Shown: in pieces, positions 18,889-26,849 of the stretch | How positions within the stretch are numbered: position 1 is the stretch's first letter | Layout of the letters: every line of letters starts with the position of its first letter | Assembly (NCBI RefSeq): GCF_000711955.1 | Contig: NZ_JONR01000054.1 | Span: forward strand, 1 to 27,138 | Direction: 5' to 3' | Source: Nevskia soli DSM 19509 | GTDB lineage: Bacteria; Pseudomonadota; Gammaproteobacteria; Nevskiales; Nevskiaceae | Length of the DNA: 27,138 nt | The notes under the pieces: model-generated | Told to the model about the DNA's origin: nothing | The model's input: only the letters and a program-made list of their open reading frames with translations | The model's database searches: none | Made by a program: the position numbers and the translations under genes

Positions 18889-19730
18889 ACGCCGCCATCT
18901 ACAACCGCCGCCGCGCCGTCAACAGCGTCATCATGTTGCTGGCCTGGTTCGCCGCGGCCTCCGGCATCTTCGTGCTGGCGCTGATCCTCGGCACCCTGCT
19001 GTACAAAGGCGTGGGCGGCGTTTCCTGGGCGGTGTTCTCGCAGAACACGCCGCCTCCGGGCAGCGCCGGCGGCCTGCTCAACGCCATCTACGGCAGCGTC
19101 ATGATGACCCTGATCGGCACCGCCCTGGGCACGCCCATCGGCATCCTCGCCGGCACCTACATGGCCGAGTACGGCCGCGGCAGCAAGCTGAGCATGGTGG
19201 TGCGCTTCATCAACGACATCCTGTTGTCGGCGCCTTCCATCGTCATCGGCCTGTTCGTCTACGAGATGCTGGTGGTCACCATGGGCCACTTCTCGGCCTG
19301 GGCCGGCGGCGTCGCGCTGGGCCTGCTGGTGCTGCCGGTGGTGGTGCGCACCACCGAGGACATGCTGCTGCTGGTGCCGGACAGCATGCGCGAAGCCTCT
19401 TCCGCGCTGGGTTCACCGCGCTGGGTGGTGATCATGCAGGTGGCCTACCGCGCCGCCCGCGCCGGCATGCTCACCGGCGTGCTGCTGGCCATCGCCCGCA
19501 TCACCGGCGAGACCGCGCCGCTGCTGTTCACCGCGCTCAACAACCAGTTCATGAGCACCAATATGAACGCGCCGATGGCCAACCTGCCGGTGGTGATCTT
19601 CCAGTTCGCGCTCAGCCCCTATGCCGACTGGCAGAAGCTGGCCTGGACCGGCGCGCTGCTGATCACCGTCACCGTCCTCATCCTCAACGTCGGCGCACGC
19701 GCCCTGTCGACCCGCACGTCCAAATCATGA
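18885..19730 (+). CDS. pstA: Phosphate ABC transporter permease PstA
   Basis: This 281-residue inner-membrane protein is the second permease subunit of the Pst importer. The N-terminal helix (about 14-38) is followed by the conserved TPIGILAGTYMAEYG and FINDILLSAPSIVIGLFVY segments, then the coupling loop SMREASSALGSPRWVVIMQVAYRAARAG and the end ARITGETAPLLFTALNNQ, all diagnostic of PstA. It overlaps pstC and pstB by 4 bp each (ATGA), so the three genes are translationally coupled in the order C-A-B. Confidence 0.97.
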   Translation: MNAAIYNRRRAVNSVIMLLAWFAAASGIFVLALILGTLLYKGVGGVSWAVFSQNTPPPGSAGGLLNAIYGSVMMTLIGTALGTPIGILAGTYMAEYGRGSKLSMVVRFINDILLSAPSIVIGLFVYEMLVVTMGHFSAWAGGVALGLLVLPVVVRTTEDMLLLVPDSMREASSALGSPRWVVIMQVAYRAARAGMLTGVLLAIARITGETAPLLFTALNNQFMSTNMNAPMANLPVVIFQFALSPYADWQKLAWTGALLITVTVLILNVGARALSTRTSKS

Positions 19731-20569
19731 ACGACAATAGCCCCGCAAGCGGCAGCCTGACGACGCAGAAGCCGCACCTCGGCGTCCGCGAACACGAAGG
19801 CGCCAAACAGCCCCTGAGCGAGAAGGTCTCGGTCAAGGACGTGTGTTTCTTCTACGGCGAGAGCAAGGCCCTGAAGAACATCACCCTGCCCATCTACGAG
19901 CGCAAGGTCACCGCCCTGATCGGTCCGTCCGGCTGCGGCAAGTCGACCCTGCTGCGCATCTTCAACCGCATGTACGACCTGTATCCGAAGCAGCGTGCGG
20001 AAGGGGAGATCCTGTTCGACGGCGGCAACGTGCTCGATCCCAAGCAGGATCTCAACCTGCTGCGCGCACGCATCGGCATGGTGTTCCAGAAGCCGACGCC
20101 GTTCCCGATGTCGATCTATGACAATATCGCATTCGGCATCCGCCTGTACGAGCGCCTGCCCAAGTCCGAGATGGACGACCGCGTCGAGTCCGCGCTGAAG
20201 CGCGCCGCGCTGTGGGACGAGGTCAAGAGCAAGCTCGGCACCAGCGGCCTGGGCCTGTCCGGCGGCCAGCAGCAGCGCCTGTGCATCGCCCGTACCATCG
20301 CCGTGCGGCCCGAAGTGGTGCTGCTCGACGAGCCCACCTCGGCGCTCGATCCGATCGCCACCGCCAAGGTGGAAGAGCTGATCTACCAGCTGAAGAACGA
20401 CTACACCATCGTCATCGTCACCCACAACATGCAGCAGGCGGCGCGCGTCGCCGACTACACCGCGTTCATGTACCTGGGTGAACTGGTCGAGTTCGGCGAA
20501 ACCCGCCAGGTTTTCACCAAGCCGACCAAGTCGCGCACCGAAGACTACATCACCGGCCGTTTCGGCTGA
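19727..20569 (+). CDS. pstB: Phosphate ABC transporter ATP-binding protein PstB
   Basis: This 280-residue cytoplasmic ATPase drives the Pst importer. Walker A is GPSGCGKST at 66-74, the Q-loop is VFQKPTPFPMSIYDNIAFG, the ABC signature LSGGQQQR begins at residue 177, and Walker B VVLLDEPTSALDP follows near 200. The switch His lies in VTHNMQQA. The PstB-specific FNRMYDLYP segment is present. About 30 residues at the N-terminus precede the conserved fold and look disordered. It overlaps pstA by 4 bp; phoU follows after 115 bp. No terminator is visible in that gap. Confidence 0.98.
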   Translation: MNDNSPASGSLTTQKPHLGVREHEGAKQPLSEKVSVKDVCFFYGESKALKNITLPIYERKVTALIGPSGCGKSTLLRIFNRMYDLYPKQRAEGEILFDGGNVLDPKQDLNLLRARIGMVFQKPTPFPMSIYDNIAFGIRLYERLPKSEMDDRVESALKRAALWDEVKSKLGTSGLGLSGGQQQRLCIARTIAVRPEVVLLDEPTSALDPIATAKVEELIYQLKNDYTIVIVTHNMQQAARVADYTAFMYLGELVEFGETRQVFTKPTKSRTEDYITGRFG

Positions 20570-20684
20570 GGTCTCCATCCCGGCGGCCGCCTGCGTCGGG
20601 TCATTGCAGCGGTCTTCCCCCGGCGGCGAGTCGTCGCGGGCGTCCGAGTGGATGCCGTAACCATCAGTATCAGGAGGCGATGTC

Positions 20685-21386
20685 ATGACCGAGCACACGC
20701 TGCGAGCCTACGACGAGGAACTGCACGACCTGTCGCAACTGGTCGCCGAAATGGGCGGCCTGGCCGAACGGCAGATCCGCGCGTCCATCGACGCCTTGAT
20801 CCGGCGCGACAAGGACCTGGCCGCCAGCGTCATCACCGCCGACGGTGAAGTGGATGCCTTGGAGCGCCGCATCGAGGAACTGGCCATCCAGCTGATCGCC
20901 AAGCGCGCGCCGCTGGCCGGCGACCTGCGCGAAATCGTCGCCGCCCTGCGCATCTCCATCGACCTCGAGCGCGTCGGCGACTTCGCCAAGAACATCGCCC
21001 GTCGCTACACCGCCCTCGGCAGCGAGTCGGACCCCAACCAGCTGATGCGCCGCGTCGAGCAGATGGCCAACCTGGCCCTGGTGCAGATCAGGGACGTGCT
21101 CGACAGCTACGTCCGCCGTGATGCCACGGAGGCCATGGCGGTGTGGAAGCGCGACGAGGAAATCGACGCCCTCTATACCGCGCTGTTCCGCGAGCTCCTC
21201 ACCTACATGATGGAAGACCCGCGCAACATCACCTTCTCCACCCACCTGCTGTTCTGCGCCAAGTACATCGAGCGCATCGGCGATCACGCCACCAACATCG
21301 CCGAGACGGTCAATTTCATGATCAAGGGCGAGCTGCCGCAGGGCACGCGGCCCCGGGGCGACCTGTCCGACGCCGGCGTCGTCTGA
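20685..21386 (+). CDS. phoU: Phosphate signalling complex regulator PhoU
   Basis: This 233-residue cytoplasmic protein has two tandem PhoU three-helix-bundle repeats. The first includes ADGEVDALERRIEELAIQLIAKRAP and ALRISIDLERVGDFAKNIARR, and the second includes RDEEIDALYTALFRELLTYM and CAKYIERIGDHATNIAETV. The paired D/E-x-x-R-V/I-G-D motifs are the metal-binding sites. PhoU links Pst transport to the PhoR kinase and damps the Pho regulon when phosphate is plentiful. AGGAGG lies about 8 bp before ATG 20685. It closes the pst operon; phoB and phoR are not in the window. Confidence 0.97.
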   Translation: MTEHTLRAYDEELHDLSQLVAEMGGLAERQIRASIDALIRRDKDLAASVITADGEVDALERRIEELAIQLIAKRAPLAGDLREIVAALRISIDLERVGDFAKNIARRYTALGSESDPNQLMRRVEQMANLALVQIRDVLDSYVRRDATEAMAVWKRDEEIDALYTALFRELLTYMMEDPRNITFSTHLLFCAKYIERIGDHATNIAETVNFMIKGELPQGTRPRGDLSDAGVV

Positions 21387-21418
21387 GACGCTTTCCCGTC
21401 AGGCAACACCCAACTCCG

Positions 21419-21462
21419 TTCGCCCCGAGTGAATCGCGCAGCGATTTGTATCGAGGGGCCAA
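21419..21462. repeat. REP-like nested palindrome
   Basis: Outer arms TTCGCCCCGA at 21419-21428 and TCGAGGGGCCAA at 21451-21462 are near-complementary. Inner arms AATCGC at 21432-21437 and GCGATT at 21441-21446 are perfect with a 3-nt loop. It follows phoU by about 30 bp and could protect the operon's 3' end. Confidence 0.6.
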
Positions 21463-21483
21463 GCTCGGAACCCGTCCCCAGCG

Positions 21484-21507
21484 TCATCCCCGCGCAGGCG
21501 GGGATCC
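21484..21507. repeat. REP-like hairpin, GTCATCCCCGC type
   Basis: ATCCCCGC at 21486-21493 and GCGGGGAT at 21498-21505 form an 8-bp stem with a GCAG loop. The preceding GTC and the following GTTTTGCTGTC also occur, in the same order, around the 7115-7155 copy, so both belong to one dispersed family. Confidence 0.6.
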
Positions 21508-21595
21508 AGTTTTGCTGTCCCCGCCGCACGGATGCAGCCCCGTAGTCCCGGCACTTTCCCGCCTTATTCCCGGCGCAAAGCAGCATCCCTCGCCG

Positions 21596-21628
21596 CATGC
21601 GTGCCAACAAAAACCCTTGGCACGCATG
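21596..21628. other. 11-bp perfect inverted repeat
   Basis: CATGCGTGCCA at 21596-21606 and TGGCACGCATG at 21618-21628 are perfectly complementary across an 11-nt A/C-rich loop. There is no T-run after either arm, so it is more likely an operator or a relic repeat than a terminator. Confidence 0.5.
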
Positions 21629-21792
21629 GCACCCATGGTCCATTTGTCGCAATCTGTTCCCCACCCGCAAAACCGCCCCCAACCACGCCTTCCGGCGCCA
21701 AAACCACCCGATCGGCGGCCTTTTCCCGCCTGAAGCGCCCCCGAATGCGGCAAGTTCGTTAAAATAGGCCCGCCCCGCCCTTGGCTACCCGA

Positions 21793-22134
21793 ATGAGCAG
21801 CACCCAGCGTCTCTACCGTGTGACCTTCCTCAACCAGGGCCAGGTCTACGAGGTTTATGCCCGGAAGATCAGCCATGGCGGCATGCTGGGCTTCGTCGAG
21901 ATCGAGAAGCTGGTGTTCGGGGAGAAGACCACCCTGCTGGTCGATCCATCCGAGGAAAAGCTCAAGACCGAATTCGCCAATGTCGAACGGACCTATGTGC
22001 CGGTCCACTCCATCGTGCGCATCGACGAGGTCAGCAAGCAGGGGCAGGCGCGGATCCATGCGGTCAATGGCGATTCGGCCAAGGTCATGCCGTTCCCGGT
22101 GTTCACCGGTGGTGGAGGCGAGCATAAGAAGTAA
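21793..22134 (+). CDS. DUF1820 family protein
   Basis: This 113-residue cytoplasmic protein matches the DUF1820 family, found in gammaproteobacteria. Family hallmarks are YRVTFLNQGQVYEVYAR at the N-terminus, GFVEIEKLVFGEKTTLLVDPSEEKLKTEF in the middle, and TYVPVHSIVRIDEV. The last 20 residues are variable with a short Gly run. Function is not known. ATG 21793 fits the family start; the frame is open upstream to a TTG at 21781, but nothing conserved lies there. It is followed after 54 bp by a metallo-beta-lactamase-fold hydrolase and then purL, so the three may be co-transcribed. Confidence 0.9.
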   Translation: MSSTQRLYRVTFLNQGQVYEVYARKISHGGMLGFVEIEKLVFGEKTTLLVDPSEEKLKTEFANVERTYVPVHSIVRIDEVSKQGQARIHAVNGDSAKVMPFPVFTGGGGEHKK

Positions 22135-22188
22135 GTTTCCAGTGCTGCCCTTGGCCCGGCACAGCGGGAAATCTGAGGGTGCCTTGCG

Positions 22189-22953
22189 ATGATGCGCTTC
22201 GCCTACCTCGGCAGCGGCAGCAAGGGCAACGCCGCCCTGATTTCGGCCGGCCGCACCACCATCCTGCTCGACTGCGGCCTTGGCTTGCGCGAGTCGGAGC
22301 AGCGTCTGGAGCGCCTCGGCGTCAACGCCGCGGACCTCGCCGCCATCGTGGTGACGCACGAGCACGCCGACCACATCAGCGGAGTGGGGCCGCTGGCCCT
22401 GCGCTACCAGTTGCCGGTATGGCTGACGGCGGGCTCGCTGGCCGGCTGGAAGGACCCGCCGCGGCAACTCGTGCACCGCATGAACCCGCACGACCCGTTC
22501 GAGATCGGCGACCTGCAGATCCGTCCTTACCCGGTGCCGCACGACGCGCGCGAGCCTTGCCAGCACGTGTTCAGCGACGGCGCTTTCCGCGTCGGCGTGC
22601 TGACCGACGCCGGCTCGGTGACCAGCCACATGCGGCGCGCCCTGAGCGGCTGCGACGCCCTGCTGCTGGAATTCAATCACGACGTCGAGATGCTGCGGAA
22701 CGGCCCCTATGCCGCGCCGCTGAAGCGGCGGGTGCTGGGCGACCGCGGCCACCTCAGCAATGCGCAGGCCGGGGAACTGCTCGGCTCGCTCGACTGCAGC
22801 CGCTTGAAACACCTGGTGCTGACCCACATTTCCGAAACCAACAACACGCCGGAGCACGCCCTGCGTGCCGCCGCCGAAGCGCTGGACTGCGAGCCGGACT
22901 GGATCGTCTGCGCGCACCAGCGGGACGGACTGGCGTGGCGTGAACTGAGCTGA
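22189..22953 (+). CDS. YycJ/WalJ-like metallo-beta-lactamase-fold hydrolase
   Basis: This 254-residue cytoplasmic protein has the MBL fold of the YycJ type, often annotated as a phosphoribosyl 1,2-cyclic phosphodiesterase-like or exonuclease-like hydrolase. The N-terminal LGSGSKGNAALI strand and LLDCGLGL are typical. The metal site THEHADH gives H57, H59, D61 and H62. VGVLTDAGSVT supplies the bridging Asp, and LVLTHISETNNTPE supplies the last His. In related Firmicutes proteins roles in DNA repair or cell-wall homeostasis have been proposed; the substrate here is unknown. Two adjacent ATG codons (22189 and 22192) are possible. Only 4 bp separate it from purL, suggesting co-transcription. Confidence 0.9.
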   Translation: MMRFAYLGSGSKGNAALISAGRTTILLDCGLGLRESEQRLERLGVNAADLAAIVVTHEHADHISGVGPLALRYQLPVWLTAGSLAGWKDPPRQLVHRMNPHDPFEIGDLQIRPYPVPHDAREPCQHVFSDGAFRVGVLTDAGSVTSHMRRALSGCDALLLEFNHDVEMLRNGPYAAPLKRRVLGDRGHLSNAQAGELLGSLDCSRLKHLVLTHISETNNTPEHALRAAAEALDCEPDWIVCAHQRDGLAWRELS

Positions 22954-22957
22954 TCCC

Positions 22958-25900
22958 ATGAGCGTTTACCTGTTTGTCGGCGGCGCAAGCCTTTCCAAGT
23001 TCCGCATCGAGCGCCTGCAGCAGCAGCTGGCGCCGCAGGCGCCCGGCCTGTCCGCGGTGCAGGTGCTGGATTTCTTCATGGTCGAAGGCGAGCTGGCCGA
23101 CAGCGCCTCCCTGGCGCGGCTGCTGGACGCCGAGGCCAGGCCCTTCCCGGCGGCAGACTGCACCGCCTTCGTGGTGCCGCGCCTGGGCACGCTGTCGCCC
23201 TGGTCGAGCAAGGCCACCGACATCGCCAAGGTCTGCGGCCTGGCCGGGGTCGAGCGCATCGAGCGCGGCCGCGCCTATTTCTTCTCCGGCGTGCAGTCCC
23301 TGCCGCAGTCGCTGTGGGCCGAGCTGCACGATCCGATGACCGAGAGCGTGATGCTGAGTGCCGAGCAACTCTCCGGCGTGTTCGCGCACCAGCCGGCGCG
23401 CCAGCTGCGCACGGTCGAAGTGCTGGCCGGCGGCAAGTCGGCCCTGGAAGCCGCCAACCGCGACTGGGGCCTGGCCCTGTCGGCGCAGGAGATCGACTAT
23501 CTCGTGGAGCATTTCAGCCACGCCGGGCGCAACCCGACCGATGCCGAACTGATGATGTTCGCGCAGATCAATTCCGAGCACTGCCGCCACAAGATCTTCA
23601 ACGGCGACTTCACCATCGACGGTGAAGCGCAGGCGCGCACCCTGTTCGAGATGATCAAGGTGACGCACGCGGCGACGCCGGAAGGTGTGCTCTCCGCCTA
23701 CAAGGACAATGCCGCCGTCATCGCCGGCAACACGGCCGCACGCATGTTCGCCGACGGCGAGCACCGCTACGCCCTGCACACCGAGCCGGTGCACATCCTG
23801 ATGAAGGTGGAGACGCACAACCATCCCACCGGCATCTCGCCGCATCCGGGCGCCGCCACCGGCGCCGGCGGCGAGATCCGCGACGAGGCCGCCACCGGCC
23901 GCGGCGCGCGCCCCAAGGCCGGCCTGTGCGGCTTCACCGTCTCCAACCTGCGCATCCCCGGCTTCGAGCAGCCCTGGGAAGCGAATCTCGGCAAGCCGGC
24001 CAACATGGCCTCGGCCCTCACCATCATGCTCGACGGCCCCATCGGCGCCGCCGCCTACAACAACGAATTCGGCCGTCCCAACCTCAACGGCTATTTCCGC
24101 ACCTACGAAGCGCGCCTGCCGGACGGCAGCCTGCGCGGCTACCACAAGCCGGTGATGATCGCCGGCGGCTACGGCAACATCCGCGAAGGCCACGTGCAGA
24201 AGCTGGCGGTTCCGATCGGCGCCAAGCTGATCGTGCTCGGCGGCCCCGCCATGCTGATCGGCCTGGGCGGCGGCGCGGCCTCCAGCATGGCCACCGGCAG
24301 CAGCTCCGCCGACCTCGACTTCGCTTCCGTGCAGCGCGCCAACCCGGAGTTGGAGCGGCGCTGCCAGGAAGTGGTCGACGCCTGTTGGGCCCTTGGCGAA
24401 GCCAACCCCATCCTGTCGATCCATGACGTCGGCGCCGGCGGCATCTCCAACGCTCTGCCGGAACTGATCCATGCCGACGATCGCGGCGGCACCATCCACC
24501 TGCGCGACATCCAGTGTGCCGATCCCTCGCTGTCGCCGATGGAAATCTGGTGCAACGAGGCGCAGGAGCGCTACGTGCTGGCGGTCGCCGCCGATCAGCT
24601 CGGACTGATCGAAAAGATCTGCGCGCGCGAGCGCTGCCCCTACGCCGTGGTCGGCGAAGCCAGGACCGAGCAGCGCCTGCTGGTCGACGAGCCCGGCAAG
24701 GCCGCGGCGGTGGACATGCCGATGCAGGTACTGCTGGGCAAATCGCCGCGCCTGCAGCGCACCACCAAGCGTGCCCCCGCGCGCTTCGAGGCGTTCGACC
24801 ATCGCGCCATCGACCTTGCCGAAGCCGCGCAGCGCGTGCTGCGCCTGCCCGCCGTCGCCGCCAAGACCTTTCTCATCAGCATCGGCGACCGCACCGTCGG
24901 CGGCCTCACCGTGCGCGACCAGATGGTCGGTCCCTGGCAGGTGCCGGTAGCCGACTGCGCCGTCACCGCCACCGGCTTCGAAGCCGTCACCGGCGAAGCC
25001 ATGGCGATGGGCGAGCGGCCGCTGCTGGCGCTGCTCGATGCCGCCGCTTCCGGCCGCATGGCGGTCGGCGAAGCCGTGACCAATATCGCCGCAGCGCGCA
25101 TCGGCAAGCTCAGCGACGTGCGCCTCTCCGCCAACTGGATGGCCGCCGCCGGCTACGGCGACGAAGACGCGCGCCTGTACGACACGGTGCGCGCCGTGGG
25201 CGAGGAACTGTGCCCGCAGCTCGGCCTGGCCATCCCGGTGGGCAAGGACTCTCTGTCGATGCGCTCGGTATGGAAGCAGGACGGCGAATCGCGCACCCAG
25301 ACCGCGCCGCTGACCCTGATCGTCTCCGCCTTCGCGCCGGTCGCAGACGTCCGCGCCTCGCTGACGCCGCAGCTGCGCACCGACAAAGGTGAGACGCGTC
25401 TGCTGCTGGTCGACCTCGGCAACGGCAAGAACCGCCTCGGCGGTTCCGCCCTGGCCCAGGTCTACAACGCCGTCGGCGACCTGGCCCCGGACCTCGACGA
25501 TGCGCAGCAGCTCAAGCATGCCTTCATCCAGGTGCAGCGCCTCAACGCCGCCGGCAAGCTGCTGGCCTACCACGACCGCAGCGACGGCGGCCTCTACGCC
25601 ACACTCTGTGAAATGGCTTTCGCCGGCCATTGCGGTGTCGAAGTCACGCTCGATGGTCTCGGCGCCGACCCGCATGCCGCCCTGTTCAGCGAAGAACTCG
25701 GCATGGTGTTGCAGGTGCGCGCGGCGGATGCCAAGGACGTGCTGGCGCAGCTCGCAGGTGGCGGCCTCACCGTCGCCGACATCGGCGCGCCCTCCGGCGA
25801 CGACCGTGTGGCGATCCGCCACGGCGGCCGCGAGCTGTACGCCGCCGCGCGTGAAAAGCTGCACAAGACCTGGGCCGAAACCAGCTACCGCATGGCCGCC

Positions 25901-26806
25901 CTGCGCGACGATCCGGACTGCGCCCGCGAGGAATTCGAAAGCGTCGGCGCCGCCGCCGATCCAGGCCTCAGCGTGCAGCTAAGCTTCCAGCCGGTCGGCG
26001 CGCCCAATCTCATCGCCGCCCGCCGCCCGCGCGTCGCCATCCTGCGCGAGCAGGGCGTCAACGGGCACATCGAAATGGCCTACGCCTTCCACGCCGCCGG
26101 CTTCGACAGCGTCGACGTGCACATGAGTGACATCCTGGAAGGTCGCGTCACCCTCGACGGCTTTGCCGGCCTCGTCGCCTGCGGCGGCTTCTCCTACGGC
26201 GACGTGCTCGGCGCCGGACAGGGCTGGGCCAAGTCGATCCTGTTCAACGCCCGTGCCCGCGAGCAGTTCCAGACCTTCCTGGCGCGCCCCGATCGCTTCG
26301 CCCTCGGCGTGTGCAACGGCTGCCAGATGTTCGCCGCCTTGAAGGACATCGTGCCGGGCGCCGCGCACTGGCCGGCGTTCCGCCGCAACCGCCCCGAGCA
26401 GTTCGAGGCGCGCTGGACCATGGTCGAGGTCACCGAGAGCCGCTCCCTGTTCTTCGCCGGCATGGCCGGGTCGAAGTTGCCGGTCGCCGTCGCCCACGGC
26501 GAAGGCCGCCCGGACTTCACCGCCGCCGCCGACCTCGGCGCGCTGCGCGGCGCGAACCAGCTGGCGTTACGCTTCATCGACAACCGCGGCCAGGTGGCGT
26601 CGCGCTATCCGCAGAATCCCAACGGCGCCGTCGAAGGCGTCACCGGCATCTGCAACGCGGACGGCCGCGTCACCATCCTGATGCCGCATCCGGAGCGCAG
26701 CATCGCCGGCACCGTCGGATCCTGGTGGCCGCAGCAGTGGACGGACAAGACGCCGTGGTTCCAGATGTTCGTCAATGCGCGGAACTGGGTGAAGGAGCGG
26801 GGCTAG
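22958..26806 (+). CDS. purL: Phosphoribosylformylglycinamidine synthase, single-chain
   Basis: This 1282-residue cytoplasmic enzyme converts FGAR, ATP and glutamine to FGAM in purine synthesis. It is the large single-chain form of gammaproteobacteria, with a PurS-like N-terminal domain, the linker containing NPTDAELMMFAQINSEHCRH, two AIRS-like halves (KVETHNHPTGISPHPGAATG and, in the second half, LAIPVGKDSLSM), and a C-terminal glutaminase. The glutaminase nucleophile is C1119 in LGVCNGCQMF, with H1244 and E1246 in MPHPERS completing the triad. Length is typical. ATG 22958 begins the conserved N-terminus 4 bp after the hydrolase gene. It ends 43 bp before the transposase stop codon; no terminator is visible, so the IS end may have displaced it. 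Confidence 0.98.
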   Translation: MSVYLFVGGASLSKFRIERLQQQLAPQAPGLSAVQVLDFFMVEGELADSASLARLLDAEARPFPAADCTAFVVPRLGTLSPWSSKATDIAKVCGLAGVERIERGRAYFFSGVQSLPQSLWAELHDPMTESVMLSAEQLSGVFAHQPARQLRTVEVLAGGKSALEAANRDWGLALSAQEIDYLVEHFSHAGRNPTDAELMMFAQINSEHCRHKIFNGDFTIDGEAQARTLFEMIKVTHAATPEGVLSAYKDNAAVIAGNTAARMFADGEHRYALHTEPVHILMKVETHNHPTGISPHPGAATGAGGEIRDEAATGRGARPKAGLCGFTVSNLRIPGFEQPWEANLGKPANMASALTIMLDGPIGAAAYNNEFGRPNLNGYFRTYEARLPDGSLRGYHKPVMIAGGYGNIREGHVQKLAVPIGAKLIVLGGPAMLIGLGGGAASSMATGSSSADLDFASVQRANPELERRCQEVVDACWALGEANPILSIHDVGAGGISNALPELIHADDRGGTIHLRDIQCADPSLSPMEIWCNEAQERYVLAVAADQLGLIEKICARERCPYAVVGEARTEQRLLVDEPGKAAAVDMPMQVLLGKSPRLQRTTKRAPARFEAFDHRAIDLAEAAQRVLRLPAVAAKTFLISIGDRTVGGLTVRDQMVGPWQVPVADCAVTATGFEAVTGEAMAMGERPLLALLDAAASGRMAVGEAVTNIAAARIGKLSDVRLSANWMAAAGYGDEDARLYDTVRAVGEELCPQLGLAIPVGKDSLSMRSVWKQDGESRTQTAPLTLIVSAFAPVADVRASLTPQLRTDKGETRLLLVDLGNGKNRLGGSALAQVYNAVGDLAPDLDDAQQLKHAFIQVQRLNAAGKLLAYHDRSDGGLYATLCEMAFAGHCGVEVTLDGLGADPHAALFSEELGMVLQVRAADAKDVLAQLAGGGLTVADIGAPSGDDRVAIRHGGRELYAAAREKLHKTWAETSYRMAALRDDPDCAREEFESVGAAADPGLSVQLSFQPVGAPNLIAARRPRVAILREQGVNGHIEMAYAFHAAGFDSVDVHMSDILEGRVTLDGFAGLVACGGFSYGDVLGAGQGWAKSILFNARAREQFQTFLARPDRFALGVCNGCQMFAALKDIVPGAAHWPAFRRNRPEQFEARWTMVEVTESRSLFFAGMAGSKLPVAVAHGEGRPDFTAAADLGALRGANQLALRFIDNRGQVASRYPQNPNGAVEGVTGICNADGRVTILMPHPERSIAGTVGSWWPQQWTDKTPWFQMFVNARNWVKERG

Positions 26807-26821
26807 CTGCTCTTCGGGGGA

Positions 26822-26834
26822 CTGTCATCCTGAG
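26822..26834. repeat. Half REP-like sequence at the purL/IS junction
   Basis: CTGTCATCCTGAG is the left part of a common dispersed repeat of the form GTCATCCTGAGCG...GAAGGATC. A fuller relative is at 7149-7175. The right part is missing here and the sequence turns into AT-richer DNA leading to the transposase stop, suggesting the IS end lies at or near this half-site. Confidence 0.45.
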
Positions 26835-26849
26835 ATTCTATGGTTTTGG

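Larger units (their letters stand above)
21387..21792. other. 406-bp gene-free region with stacked inverted repeats
   Basis: No supported gene lies here; the apparent frames are low-quality. It holds three inverted repeats, annotated separately (21419-21462, 21484-21507 and 21596-21628), and a possible promoter of the DUF1820 gene. A TAAAAT at 21760-21765 could be a -10, without a recognisable -35. No T-run terminator for phoU is evident. Confidence 0.6.

Noticed and set aside
21618..21632. Possible sigma-54 promoter starting TTGGCACG
   Set aside because: The -24-like part is good, but the required GC at the -12 position is absent (AC is found), and the motif is part of an inverted repeat.
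22754..25864. A 1036-residue minus-strand open frame opposite purL
   Set aside because: It is a GC-driven shadow; the purL frame carries all family motifs.
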